The position numbers and the translations under genes were made by a program. Below the pieces are notes generated by a model. The model worked only from the letters and a program-made list of their open reading frames with translations, was not told the DNA's origin and did not search any database. Shown here piece by piece: positions 36,917 to 45,373 of a DNA stretch of 64,000 bases. Positions within the stretch are counted from its first letter, which is position 1. Every line of letters starts with the position of its first letter. Source of the DNA: CAYRMV01 sp964425255 (GTDB lineage: Bacteria; Bacteroidota; Bacteroidia; Flavobacteriales_D; Crocinitomicaceae). The stretch lies in assembly GCA_964425255.1 (NCBI GenBank), contig CAYRMV010000002.1, forward strand, positions 26,880 through 90,879, given 5' to 3'.

Positions 36917-36944
36917 GTTGAGGCGCGATTAATCGCACCTCAAC
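36917..36944. repeat. 28-bp palindrome, copy 2
   Basis: Same element 50 bp further on, with one base changed in the left arm (GTTGAGGCGCGAT) and the right arm identical to copy 1. The second copy has one mispair. Confidence 0.85.
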
Positions 36945-36953
36945 CGAAAATAA

Positions 36954-37119
36954 CTTTCGTCATCTGCGAAGCACCCATGAAAAAGCAAAGCTTTCGTCAC
37001 TGGGACTAATAGACTAACCGCTTGCCAAGCATCGTGACAAAACAATGCTTTCGTCATTGACTTCATTTGCTGACGTGAAAGTCAGCATCGTGACAAAACA
37101 AAGCTTTCGTCATCGACTT
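36954..37119. repeat. direct repeats with core CTTTCGTCA
   Basis: The core CTTTCGTCA occurs four times, at 36954, 36991, 37048 and 37104. The last two sit inside 36-bp units (37028-37063 and 37084-37119) that differ at only two positions and start 56 bp apart. Each unit is itself an imperfect palindrome (GTGAC to GTCAT outside, AAAGCTTT inside). No gene lies in this 300-bp gap. Confidence 0.75.
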
Positions 37120-37141
37120 TATTCTACATTCTTCATTAATT

Positions 37142-38146
37142 TCAAAACGACATCACTTTCCCCATTTTCTGAGTGCCGGACTGGGTTTCGAAGAAGTAAT
37201 GATACATCCCTTGTGCGAGGTTTGGGAGGACAAACGGAGGCGAATCACTCTCGAAAGTATGCGAAGCTACCCAGCGACCAGCCGAGTCATACAAACGTAA
37301 ACTTCCTGTTGAACCCGCCAAAACAAACGGAACGAGCTGCACACCATTTTCGGTATAGTTGACCGTCACATATTCCTCTATTTCAAACTGCCCCGCACAA
37401 CACGTTGGGCAAGCGCGTAGGGAGAAATCGTCGAAGTAATAGAGTCCTAATTTTGCTCGATTGGTAGAAAAGCCGGAAAATTCCAATTTAATTGTACTTG
37501 TGTCCCGAAAAGAACCAATGGTAAAAAAACGCTCACCGCCTTTGGCGAGAAAACATGTTTTCAACTCAATCCAATTGATTGTGTCATTTATGATTGCTTC
37601 TCCATTTAAAGGAATAACTTCAAATTGATCGATGAAGGGAGAAGTAGGTCGCCATACTTTAATAGAGTCTTCTAATAAAATTAAATCAAAGGCATTGGTC
37701 GCAACTCTAGCGTCAAGTCCTTCAGGAGGTGCTTTGCCATAATCAGCAAAGTTCACATACATGGAAAACTCATATATCCCAGGTTCTAATTTTTTGATAA
37801 AAGAACCCCCAAAAGATTCAGTTCGGTATGTGTAAGGATATAAGCTGTCAACAGAAACGTAGCCAGGGGGTGTACCTTTAGCGATAATATCATGAATCAT
37901 ACCATTGCCAGAACGTGGTAATTGAAAGCCTCTTGGACTTGGAATAGTTACGTTTTCAATTTCAGAGCATACATTTAGATAATCCGGTGAACCTGTGTAG
38001 GAAAAATTGAAAAAACCAGTTACTTCTTCAATGTTACTGTTGTCAATGGGACAATGTTTGTAATCTTCACAATCTCCGTTGATGATAAGGTTTTCTTGGC
38101 AAAACCCAATGAGGGGAAGCGCAATTAGCTTCCCCACAAGGATCAT
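37142..38146 (-). CDS. secreted T9SS cargo with N-terminal jelly-roll-like region
   Basis: The 334-residue protein begins MILVGKLIALPLIGFCQ, a signal peptide, and the mature part starts NLIINGDCEDYKHCP. That asparagine/glycine start with later PDYLNVC is common in secreted Bacteroidota proteins with a jelly-roll or carbohydrate-binding-like domain. The C-terminus resembles a sorting domain (GSTGSLRLYDSAGRWV to AQGMYHYFFETQSG), so T9SS export is likely. The longer frame starts with TTG and dilutes the signal peptide, so I take ATG 38146. An 8-bp mRNA hairpin lies just inside the coding region. Binding target unknown. Confidence 0.7.
   Translation of the reverse strand: MILVGKLIALPLIGFCQENLIINGDCEDYKHCPIDNSNIEEVTGFFNFSYTGSPDYLNVCSEIENVTIPSPRGFQLPRSGNGMIHDIIAKGTPPGYVSVDSLYPYTYRTESFGGSFIKKLEPGIYEFSMYVNFADYGKAPPEGLDARVATNAFDLILLEDSIKVWRPTSPFIDQFEVIPLNGEAIINDTINWIELKTCFLAKGGERFFTIGSFRDTSTIKLEFSGFSTNRAKLGLYYFDDFSLRACPTCCAGQFEIEEYVTVNYTENGVQLVPFVLAGSTGSLRLYDSAGRWVASHTFESDSPPFVLPNLAQGMYHYFFETQSGTQKMGKVMSF
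38113..38135 (-). promoter_or_regulatory. hairpin within signal-peptide codons of T9SS gene
   Basis: GGGGAAGC at 38113-38120 and GCTTCCCC at 38128-38135 form a perfect 8-bp stem with a 7-nt loop, about 11 bp inside the start codon at 38146. It could hinder ribosome entry; chance is possible. Confidence 0.25.
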
Positions 38147-38199
38147 TTTCGTTATTTTTTGTTTATTCAACAAGGATTCAGTGATTAAAATTATTTGAT

Positions 38200-38207
38200 C
38201 AAAGATA
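38200..38207 (-). promoter_or_regulatory. -7 promoter box (TATCTTTG) of secreted-protein gene
   Basis: Exact TAnnTTTG match on the minus strand, 53 bp upstream of the ATG at 38146. Confidence 0.5.
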
Positions 38208-38269
38208 GTTTTGTTTTCACTTATTTCACTTACCGTTTACTCAATGAATGATTTGTATTAAAACAAAAA

Positions 38270-38287
38270 AAGCGCCTTTGGGCGCTT
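38270..38287 (-). terminator. terminator of acidic small-protein gene
   Basis: AAGCGCC and GGCGCTT form a 7-bp stem with a TTTG loop; on the minus strand six T follow. It sits 22 bp past the stop of the gene at 38310-38669. Confidence 0.85.
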
Positions 38288-38309
38288 CGAATATTTTAGT
38301 TTATTCCAA

Positions 38310-38669
38310 TTAATACAACGAATCTTTCAGTGCTGTACGGTAATCTTTGATTTCTTCTCGGTTGATTTTGTGATCTGCATTTTTGAGTAAGTTCAACAAA
38401 TACAACAAGTTTTCTTGATCTTCGATTTCCAACGGATATTCGTTTCCTTCTTCATCTTCCTCATACTGAGCCTGAACATCATACGCTTCGTTTTCAGTTA
38501 GGTATTCGTAGGTAAGGCGAATTACTTTGGTTACCAATGGATCTTGTTCTTTCAAAGCATATTCACGCAATTCTTTCAAATCATCAATCAATCCGTCAGC
38601 AAGGATTCCTTGTTTTTCTACTTTTTCAATGATTGAATCCAATTTTTTATTGGCAGCGATAATTTTCAT
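38310..38669 (-). CDS. acidic helical protein of unknown function
   Basis: The 119-residue cytoplasmic protein begins MKIIAANKKLDSIIEK and is almost wholly alpha-helical by pattern. It has a very acidic middle (QYEEDEEGNEYPLEIED). I recognise no family. A TACATTTG box at 38720-38727 lies inside the longer reading frame, so ATG 38669 is used. It is monocistronic with a strong terminator, which argues that it is a real gene. Confidence 0.7.
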   Translation of the reverse strand: MKIIAANKKLDSIIEKVEKQGILADGLIDDLKELREYALKEQDPLVTKVIRLTYEYLTENEAYDVQAQYEEDEEGNEYPLEIEDQENLLYLLNLLKNADHKINREEIKDYRTALKDSLY

Positions 38670-38719
38670 AACAAACTTATTTTTGGGGCTTCTTCGAGAT
38701 TTTTCGAAAAGAATGCCTG

Positions 38720-38727
38720 CAAATGTA
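38720..38727 (-). promoter_or_regulatory. -7 promoter box (TACATTTG) of acidic protein gene
   Basis: Exact TAnnTTTG match on the minus strand, 50 bp upstream of the ATG at 38669. It excludes the in-frame start at 38732. Confidence 0.5.
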
Positions 38728-38854
38728 ATCACTTCCAGTTACATTGCATACACTTGTGTCAATTTTCTAGCCCGTTTTTGAAAAATCTATCTAGAATTGT
38801 TCTAAAATCGAAAAAAAAATAGTTCTATTTTTCACTCCAACACAATGCTTTCGT

Positions 38855-38862
38855 TATTTTTG
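38855..38862 (+). promoter_or_regulatory. -7 promoter box (TATTTTTG) of LysE gene
   Basis: Exact TAnnTTTG match 25 bp upstream of the TTG start of the LysE-family gene. Confidence 0.5.
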
Positions 38863-38887
38863 TGCAATACCCCAAAACCAAAAACAC

Positions 38888-39535
38888 TTGATAGAAGTAA
38901 TTATAAAAGCAATTGTTACAGGGTTCATTCTGAGTATCATGATTGGCCCCGTTTTCTTTATTCTTCTTGAAACGAGTATTCGACGTGGAATCCGCGCAGC
39001 TTTGGCTTTTGATGCAGGGGTGCTCATCAGCGATATTTTTTACATTCTTATTGCCTATCTTTTTTATTCAGAAGTGGCTGGACTTACCAAAGGTGAAAAT
39101 AAAGATATTTTGCAAATGGTTGGAGGTGTTTTCTTAGTCGTTTATGGTGTCATCACATTTTTTAAAAAAACAAAAGCACAACATCAAGATGAAATGGGAA
39201 ATTCAATCAATTCTTCTCGTGAGTATTTGATGCTTTTTATCAAAGGATTTTTCTTAAACATTGCCAATCCGATGGTGATTTTTTATTGGTTTTCGGTAAT
39301 GGCAATTGGTGCAAAAGATACAGAACATGTAACGATGAATACATCCATGTTGATTTACATTTTAGTTCTGCTAACTACGTTCTTTTCCATTGACTTATTG
39401 AAAATTGTGGGTGCAAAAAGTCTTCGTCGCTTTGTAACAGACAAAGTGCTTCGTTCCTTGAATCAAATCACGGGTTCGATTCTTTTCATTTTTGGCGTCG
39501 TACTTTTCGTCCGTGGTTTCTTTGGAGATATGTAA
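38888..39535 (+). CDS. LysE-family amino-acid exporter
   Basis: The 215-residue protein has six membrane segments and the LysE/RhtB N-terminal motif GFILSIMIGPVFFILLETSIRRG, where the conserved Gly-Pro bend lies in helix 1. A second conserved stretch is FFLNIANPMVIFYW. It probably exports an amino acid or related solute. The start is TTG at 38888, immediately before MIEVII; no ATG gives a complete first helix, and the promoter box fits this position. Confidence 0.85.
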   Translation: MIEVIIKAIVTGFILSIMIGPVFFILLETSIRRGIRAALAFDAGVLISDIFYILIAYLFYSEVAGLTKGENKDILQMVGGVFLVVYGVITFFKKTKAQHQDEMGNSINSSREYLMLFIKGFFLNIANPMVIFYWFSVMAIGAKDTEHVTMNTSMLIYILVLLTTFFSIDLLKIVGAKSLRRFVTDKVLRSLNQITGSILFIFGVVLFVRGFFGDM

Positions 39536-39540
39536 CTTCG
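39533..39540 (+). promoter_or_regulatory. candidate -7 box of YwqK-like gene (TAACTTCG)
   Basis: TAnnTTyG variant overlapping the LysE stop codon, 35 bp upstream of the ATG at 39576. Confidence 0.25.
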
Positions 39541-39575
39541 CTCCTAAAATTACGTTATCAAACAAAAATTTTCTC

Positions 39576-41285
39576 ATGCAATATCGTCTTGTTTTCTTTG
39601 TTTTATTCCTTTTCTCAACTGTTTTCGCTCAAGAAATTAAAAAAGAGAACTTAACCAAAAAAGTCACTTTTTACTGGGATTACGCCAAAACAAAAGTGCA
39701 AGCCCAAGGAAGATACTACAAAGATGAACTCGGTGAAACAACCAAAAAACACGGAAAATGGGAGTTTTTCAGCAAAGAAGGTGTACTTGTTGAGGTGAGC
39801 AATTACTACAAAGATGAACTCAATGGGGCTGTTTTGCTTTACTATGGAAACGCGAAACCGAAGCAAGAAGGATACTTTAAAATGGGGAAGCAAGATTCGA
39901 TTTACCGCGAATGGTACGAATCAGGAAAATTAAATGTGGAAGGATTTTACAAACATGACCAACCATTTGGACTTTGGAAAACATGCTACATGGATGGGCG
40001 AGTGCAGAAAATCGAAGAACATATCGATAGCACGATTTATTTAAAAGAATTTTATTTACCCGATAGTTTACATACCCAAACCATCACTAACGGAACAGGG
40101 GAGTACATCACTTATTTCAATTCTGGCACCTTAAAAGAGTGGTACAATTACCAAAATGGAATTCAACACGGTCCTTTTGAGGAAAGAAGTATTTCGGGGT
40201 ATATGCTCTTGAGCGGTTCGTTTGAAAAAGGGGTGAAATCAGGAGAATGGAAATATTTCTATTATACTGGAGACCTAGAAAAAGTGTCTAACTACGAAAA
40301 CGGAAAACTACAAGGGAAATACCAATATTTCTATGATAACGGGCAACTCAATGTCGAAGGATTCTACGAGCAAGGAAAAAAATCCGGCTTGTGGACTTGG
40401 TACACCAACCAAGGAAAGCGCGATCAAGCGGGTACTTTTTTGAATGACATGCAAGATGGTGATTGGACTTTCTGGTATCCGACGGGAGAATTGTCGTACA
40501 CAGCGAAGTTTTCGAAAAACCTAAAAACAGGAACATGGAGTTATTTCTACAAAGATGGTTCGAAATTCAAAATTGGGCATTACGACCAAGATGAAAAACA
40601 CGGTTCTTGGCAGACTTGGTATGAAAATGGAACTTTGTTGATGGAAGGAAAATACAACCAAGGCAAAGAAGAAGGACTTTGGTCCAATTACTGGGAAAAT
40701 GGTAAATTGAAAAATCAATCGACGTTCAAAGCGGGTGTTCTGCATGGTGCTTGGAAATCTTTCTGGCCAGATGGGAAAGTAAAGTTGACGGGATTTTATA
40801 AAAATGGACATAAAAACAAGGAATGGATTGACTACTTTTCAAACGGAAAACCAAAAGATATAATCACCTACAAAGTAATCAAACACAAGTCTGCGGTGAA
40901 ATATGGTCCTTCCAAAAATCATGTCACTTTCGAAAGTGTAAAACATGGGAAATTCGTTTCTTTTTCGGACAAAGATTTTAAAATGACCGAAGCAGGAACG
41001 TACAAAATGAACGAAAAAGAAGGTCAATGGACTGCTTACTATCCAGGAGCACGAATTCCAGCGGTTGTTTCTACGTATAAAAAAGGCTTGCTGGATGGCC
41101 CGATGCTCACCTATGATCGAAAGGGAATTTTGATGACAGAAGTGAATTACAAAGCAGGTGTGAAACATGGAAAATTCAAAACGTTCGATAAAAAAGGAAA
41201 AGTAATGACCGAACGGGATTACGAAAACGGGGAACAAGTAATCAAGGAGCGCAAGCAATCCGGTGGTGGATTTTCACCGAAATAA
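39576..41285 (+). CDS. exported YwqK/MORN-variant repeat protein
   Basis: The 569-residue protein has a signal peptide (MQYRLVFFVLFLFSTVFAQ) followed by more than fifteen short repeats of about 22-24 residues. The theme is G-x-W-x-x-(Y/F)-x-x-G-K-(L/V), as in GKYQYFYDNGQLNVEG and GSWQTWYENGTLLMEG. This is the MORN variant labelled 'YwqK family antitoxin' in databases, a name with little functional basis. The repeats should form a long beta-hairpin sheet, perhaps for binding at the cell surface. The longer frame starts inside LysE and is rejected for want of a signal. No sorting domain is seen. Confidence 0.82.
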   Translation: MQYRLVFFVLFLFSTVFAQEIKKENLTKKVTFYWDYAKTKVQAQGRYYKDELGETTKKHGKWEFFSKEGVLVEVSNYYKDELNGAVLLYYGNAKPKQEGYFKMGKQDSIYREWYESGKLNVEGFYKHDQPFGLWKTCYMDGRVQKIEEHIDSTIYLKEFYLPDSLHTQTITNGTGEYITYFNSGTLKEWYNYQNGIQHGPFEERSISGYMLLSGSFEKGVKSGEWKYFYYTGDLEKVSNYENGKLQGKYQYFYDNGQLNVEGFYEQGKKSGLWTWYTNQGKRDQAGTFLNDMQDGDWTFWYPTGELSYTAKFSKNLKTGTWSYFYKDGSKFKIGHYDQDEKHGSWQTWYENGTLLMEGKYNQGKEEGLWSNYWENGKLKNQSTFKAGVLHGAWKSFWPDGKVKLTGFYKNGHKNKEWIDYFSNGKPKDIITYKVIKHKSAVKYGPSKNHVTFESVKHGKFVSFSDKDFKMTEAGTYKMNEKEGQWTAYYPGARIPAVVSTYKKGLLDGPMLTYDRKGILMTEVNYKAGVKHGKFKTFDKKGKVMTERDYENGEQVIKERKQSGGGFSPK

Positions 41286-41366
41286 TTTCGATTTCATTTG
41301 TACAAGTAATTGATTTTTCGTAATTTCAGGTAAACTTAATTTCTTTAATCTGAATATTACACAATT

Positions 41367-41726
41367 ATGACTAATCAAGAACTTGGGATTTACGGAGAAT
41401 CCATTGCTGTAAATTATTTGAAAAGCAAGCAATTTGAAATCGTAAAACAAAATTTCCGTTATGGAAAATTAGAACTGGACATCGTTTGTCAGCACGAGGG
41501 AATACTCAAAGTTGTGGAAGTAAAAACACGGCAAACAGCTGAAATAGGTGAACCTTGGAAAGCGGTTACTCGTGCTAAACAGCGACAAATTATCAAGGCA
41601 ACGCAAGCGTACATAGAACAAGAAAATTGGCAGGGCGAAACCCAGTTTGATATTATTTCCATCGTACACAATTCGTATCGAACAGACATTGAACATTTGG
41701 AAGATGCCTTTTATCCAACGATGTGA
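41367..41726 (+). CDS. UPF0102/YraN nuclease-fold protein
   Basis: The 119-residue protein has the restriction-endonuclease-like core of the YraN family: GIYGESIAVNYL, NFRYGKLELDIV, and KVVEVKTRQ, where Asp and the E-x-K would form the metal site. Its natural role is not established, and whether it cuts DNA is unknown. It follows the YwqK-like gene by 81 bp and precedes the ABC-F gene, which has its own promoter box. Confidence 0.88.
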   Translation: MTNQELGIYGESIAVNYLKSKQFEIVKQNFRYGKLELDIVCQHEGILKVVEVKTRQTAEIGEPWKAVTRAKQRQIIKATQAYIEQENWQGETQFDIISIVHNSYRTDIEHLEDAFYPTM

Positions 41727-41750
41727 TGACTTCATTCAGTTGCTTTGTCT

Positions 41751-41758
41751 ATCTTTGC
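41751..41758 (+). promoter_or_regulatory. -7 promoter box of ABC-F gene (TATCTTTG)
   Basis: Exact TAnnTTTG match 19 bp upstream of the ABC-F ATG. Confidence 0.55.
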
Positions 41759-41777
41759 CGTCTCAAATTAAAAAATC

Positions 41778-43415
41778 ATGATTTCGGTAGATGCTTTAGC
41801 AGTAGATTTTAGTGGAAAAACCTTGTTTAGTGATGTTTCCTTTGTGATCAATGAACAGGACAAAATTGCACTCATGGGAAAGAATGGTGCAGGAAAATCT
41901 ACCTTGTTGAAAATTCTTGCTGGAATCAACAAACCAACTCGTGGTGGAATTTCAGCGCCAAAAGATACTGTTATTGCTTATTTACCGCAGCATTTATTGA
42001 CTGAAGATGACGCAACTGTTTTTGAGGAAACAAGTAAAGCTTTTGCTTCGATTTTCGCGATGAAAGATGAGATTGAAGCGATCAACCATGAATTGACAGT
42101 CCGCACAGATTATGATTCGGACGACTACATGAAGTTGATTGAGCGGGTATCCGAATTGAGTGAAAAATACTATTCGATTGAGGAGATCAACTACGAAGCG
42201 GAGGTGGAAAAAGTCCTGAAAGGAATTGGTTTTCTTCGTTCCGATTTTGATCGTCCAACTTCTGAGTTTTCAGGAGGATGGCGGATGCGTATTGAACTAG
42301 CCAAGATTTTGCTTCAAAAGCCAGACTTAATTTTGTTGGATGAGCCAACCAATCACCTCGATATCGAATCCATTCAATGGCTGGAAGATTTTTTGGTGAA
42401 TGCAGCCAAAGCAGTGGTTGTTATTTCCCATGACCGCGCATTTGTGGACAACATCACTAACCGAACGATTGAAGTGACGATGGGTCGAATCTACGATTAC
42501 AAAGCGAAATACAGTCATTACTTGGAATTGCGAAAAGAGCGTCGTGCACAGCAACAAAAACAATTTGAAGAACAACAAAAATTCATTGCAGAAACGACTG
42601 AATTTATTGAACGCTTCAAAGGAACTTATTCGAAAACATTGCAAGTGCAATCGCGCGTGAAAATGTTGGAGAAACTCGAAATTATTGAGGTGGATGAAGT
42701 GGATACTTCGGCTTTACGCCTGAAATTTCCTCCTGCACCTCGCTCTGGGAATTATCCAGTTGTGGTGGAGGAATTGAGTAAATCATACGATGATCATGTT
42801 GTTTTCAACAAAGCTTCTTTGACCATTCAACGTGGCGATAAAGTGGCTTTTATCGGTCGAAATGGAGAAGGAAAATCGACGATGGTGAAAGCAATTATGG
42901 GTCAAATCGATTTCGAAGGAAAACTCGAAGTGGGACACAATGCACAAATCGGTTATTTTGCCCAAAATCAAGCATCCTTGTTGGATGAAAGTTTGAGTGT
43001 CTTTGAAACCATTGATTTTGCTGCCGAAGGGGATGCGCGCTTAAAAATTCGGGATATTCTTGGCGCATTCATGTTTGGAGGCGATAACAGTACCAAAAAG
43101 GTGAAAGTGCTTTCGGGAGGAGAAAAAACGCGCTTAGCGATGATTAAATTGCTCCTTGAACCCGTAAATGTCTTGATTCTCGATGAGCCGACAAATCACT
43201 TGGACATGAAAACAAAAGACATCATCAAAGAAGCTTTGCAAGATTTTGATGGAACCTTAATTCTTGTTTCCCACGACCGTGATTTCTTGGATGGATTGGT
43301 GACCAAAGTATTTGAGTTTACAGACAAGCGTGTGATTGAGCATTTCGAAGACATCAATGGATTTTTAGCGAAGAAAAAATTGGAGAATTTACGCGAAGTG
43401 GAGCGTAAAGGATAA
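41778..43415 (+). CDS. ABC-F family ribosome-associated ATPase
   Basis: The 545-residue soluble protein has two ABC domains and no membrane part. Walker A motifs are GKNGAGKSTLLK and GRNGEGKSTMVK, the signatures are FSGGWRMR and LSGGEKTRL, and both Walker B motifs read LDEPTNHLD. A charged linker (about residues 235-310) separates the domains, as in ABC-F proteins that act at the ribosomal E site. It could be a translation factor or, less likely, antibiotic resistance. Its stop lies 6 bp from that of the converging methyltransferase gene. Confidence 0.93.
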   Translation: MISVDALAVDFSGKTLFSDVSFVINEQDKIALMGKNGAGKSTLLKILAGINKPTRGGISAPKDTVIAYLPQHLLTEDDATVFEETSKAFASIFAMKDEIEAINHELTVRTDYDSDDYMKLIERVSELSEKYYSIEEINYEAEVEKVLKGIGFLRSDFDRPTSEFSGGWRMRIELAKILLQKPDLILLDEPTNHLDIESIQWLEDFLVNAAKAVVVISHDRAFVDNITNRTIEVTMGRIYDYKAKYSHYLELRKERRAQQQKQFEEQQKFIAETTEFIERFKGTYSKTLQVQSRVKMLEKLEIIEVDEVDTSALRLKFPPAPRSGNYPVVVEELSKSYDDHVVFNKASLTIQRGDKVAFIGRNGEGKSTMVKAIMGQIDFEGKLEVGHNAQIGYFAQNQASLLDESLSVFETIDFAAEGDARLKIRDILGAFMFGGDNSTKKVKVLSGGEKTRLAMIKLLLEPVNVLILDEPTNHLDMKTKDIIKEALQDFDGTLILVSHDRDFLDGLVTKVFEFTDKRVIEHFEDINGFLAKKKLENLREVERKG

Positions 43416-43421
43416 GCATTT

Positions 43422-44267
43422 TTACTTTTTCAGGCGAAGTAAATTGCCGTGAAACATGCGTTTTTCTGTTTTGCTTTTGCTCCAAAGTTCCCCCAGTTCA
43501 TACGTGGATTTCGGAAAATATTTTTGAGTTATCTTGTGTAGAAACGGCAAGTCAACTTTCGGTGAATACGTGTTGACAATCAAAAATCCATTTGGTTTCA
43601 AAAGTTGGGATGCCGCTTCGAAAAGAGCAGGAAGTTTATCATCTAAAATCCATTTTTCTTTCTTTGCGCCCAAACCAAAAGCGGGTGGATCCATGATGAT
43701 TCCATCGAAAAGATGATTTCGTTTTACTTCGCGCTGAGCAAATTTTAATGCGTCTTCCAAAACCCATTTGATTCCTGCTTGCGGATTGAGCTGCTGATTC
43801 TCGTTCGCCCATTGAATCAATTGTTTCACTGCATCAACGTGATAAACGGTAGCATTTTCAATTGAATTCGCAACAACAGAAGCAGCGCCTGTGTAAGCAA
43901 AGAGGTTTAAAAATGTTCCACCTGAAGGTAGGTTTTCAAGAATATATTGCCAATTGGTATATTGTTCAGGAAATAGACCGATGTGTTTGAATTGCGTAAA
44001 TTGTAGTTGAAATTGTAAATCCAAAGCTTCTATTTGCCACGAATCAGGACAATCGGCTTTGAGTTTTTTCCAAGTTCCTTTTTGGGAGCCTGTTTCTGTA
44101 AATTCAGCATGTGCCAATTCATACCATTCCGAAAAAGGGATTCCCGATTTGAAATAAGCTTGCAATTCAGGACGAATCAAGATGACATTGCCAAAACGCT
44201 CCAGTTTTTTTCCACCGCCAGCGTCAAGCAATTCATATTCTTTCCAAAAAACAGTTTGAAATTCCAA
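43422..44267 (-). CDS. class I SAM-dependent rRNA methyltransferase (RlmI-like)
   Basis: The 281-residue protein has the SAM-binding motif FLNLFAYTGAASVVA, an acidic motif VYHVDAVKQL, WVLEDALKF and the catalytic-site motif IIMDPPAFGLG. It resembles the catalytic half of 23S rRNA m5C methyltransferases of the RlmI group but lacks a full N-terminal PUA domain, so the exact target is uncertain. It is the third gene of a RidA-TPR-methyltransferase run with gaps of 3 and 1 bp. Confidence 0.85.
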   Translation of the reverse strand: MEFQTVFWKEYELLDAGGGKKLERFGNVILIRPELQAYFKSGIPFSEWYELAHAEFTETGSQKGTWKKLKADCPDSWQIEALDLQFQLQFTQFKHIGLFPEQYTNWQYILENLPSGGTFLNLFAYTGAASVVANSIENATVYHVDAVKQLIQWANENQQLNPQAGIKWVLEDALKFAQREVKRNHLFDGIIMDPPAFGLGAKKEKWILDDKLPALFEAASQLLKPNGFLIVNTYSPKVDLPFLHKITQKYFPKSTYELGELWSKSKTEKRMFHGNLLRLKK

Positions 44268-44268
44268 C

Positions 44269-44850
44269 TTATTTCATTCTTGGCATTTTCTGACGACCTT
44301 TGTTCATCATGGCCATGCGCATTTGATTTTTGTTACCAACCATCGACAATTGCTTTTGCATTTGATTGATTTGCTCTTTCATCATACCGCTTTTGTCTAA
44401 CTTTTTGGCTTCTGCTAACAAAGTTGTTGCTTCTTGTTTTCTGCCAGATTGCGCACAAATACTTGCTAAGTGCATTTTAGCAACCGCATTGTCTTGATCT
44501 GTACGCAGCCCCAATCCAAGTGCCTTGCGCAAAAGTTGTTCACTGCGAGATAACCCCAACTCTTGTGTGCCCAACATCGCTTGTAAGTATAAGACATACG
44601 CATGTTGTTTTTTCGGCATTAAGTCGGGACGAGTAATGCGTTTGATGTATTTGTTTGCTTTTTCGTGATTTCCAACGCGCATTTGATTCAAAGCTAGAAT
44701 CATGTTTTCGTTGCGGAAGAAACTCAATCCGATAATCGCTGAAACAAAAATTAAGACAATCCCCCAGCCCCAGTGACCTGTTGCAAAGGAGTATACAAGT
44801 AAAAACAAAGAAAGTGCAGCAACTGCACAGCGAATAATAAAACCTCTCAT
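44269..44850 (-). CDS. membrane-anchored TPR-like protein
   Basis: The 193-residue protein has two adjacent N-terminal membrane segments (residues 5-45) and a cytoplasmic tail with two TPR-like helix pairs (AYVLYLQAMLGTQELGLSRS; AKMHLASICAQSGRKQEA). The C-terminus is Met-, Lys- and Gln-rich. It is only 3 bp from the RidA gene stop and 1 bp from the methyltransferase start, so it is in the same operon. Function is unknown; TPR helices suggest protein binding. Confidence 0.7.
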   Translation of the reverse strand: MRGFIIRCAVAALSLFLLVYSFATGHWGWGIVLIFVSAIIGLSFFRNENMILALNQMRVGNHEKANKYIKRITRPDLMPKKQHAYVLYLQAMLGTQELGLSRSEQLLRKALGLGLRTDQDNAVAKMHLASICAQSGRKQEATTLLAEAKKLDKSGMMKEQINQMQKQLSMVGNKNQMRMAMMNKGRQKMPRMK

Positions 44851-44853
44851 GAT

Positions 44854-45288
44854 TTAATTAATTGTTGCAATACATTTTAATTCGATAGCAATAGGTGTTG
44901 GTAGTGAGTTGATTTCAACTGTTGTACGACAAGGTAAATTATCTTTGAAATACTCTGCATACAAACGATTATAGGTATGGAAATCGCGTTTCATGTTTAC
45001 CAAGAAAACCGTTACATCCACCAACTGATCCCAACTTGAACCTGATTCTTCTAAAATAATGCGGACGTTTTCAAAAACAGAACGGCATTGTGCTTCAAAA
45101 TCGAATTCGATAAAATTTCCGTTTTTGTCTAATTGCAAACCTGGAACCTGTGAATCGGTTGCATCTGATCCAGCAGTACGAGGACCAACACCGGATAAAA
45201 ACAATAAATTGCCAACACGACGTGCATGTGGATACAATCCAACTGGTTTCGGAGCTTTTTCTGTAGAGATACGTGCTTGATCTGCCAT
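44854..45288 (-). CDS. RidA-family enamine/imine deaminase
   Basis: The 144-residue protein belongs to the RidA/YjgF family. It shows the conserved start (KPVGLYPHARRVGNLLFLSGVG), FEAQCRSVFENVRIILEESG, and the C-terminal CRTTVEINSLPTPIAIELKCIA with the Arg that binds substrate carboxylate. Canonical RidA clears reactive enamines from PLP enzymes. It is somewhat longer than the usual 128 residues. First gene of the operon, with a TACTTTTG box 17 bp upstream. Confidence 0.9.
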   Translation of the reverse strand: MADQARISTEKAPKPVGLYPHARRVGNLLFLSGVGPRTAGSDATDSQVPGLQLDKNGNFIEFDFEAQCRSVFENVRIILEESGSSWDQLVDVTVFLVNMKRDFHTYNRLYAEYFKDNLPCRTTVEINSLPTPIAIELKCIATIN

Positions 45289-45304
45289 TTGTTCGAATTT
45301 TGTG

Positions 45305-45312
45305 CAAAAGTA
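45305..45312 (-). promoter_or_regulatory. -7 promoter box of RidA operon (TACTTTTG)
   Basis: Exact TAnnTTTG match on the minus strand, 16 bp upstream of the RidA ATG. Confidence 0.55.
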
Positions 45313-45373
45313 CGCAATTTTCAGCAGTTACATCTAGCCTTGTTTAATAAAATACGTCTTATAAAGGAAACGT

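Noticed and set aside
36867..36944. Rho-independent terminators of the glycosyltransferase operon
   Set aside because: Neither palindrome is followed by a T-run on either strand.
36867..37119. CRISPR-like array
   Set aside because: Repeat units are few, differ between the two families, have no constant spacer size, and no cas genes are near.
37045..37362. 105-codon ORF over the repeats and the T9SS gene end
   Set aside because: It spans direct repeats and runs antisense to a well-supported secreted-protein gene.
39576..41285. Toxin-antitoxin system
   Set aside because: The YwqK label suggests an antitoxin, but the protein is exported and neither neighbour (LysE, YraN) is a toxin.
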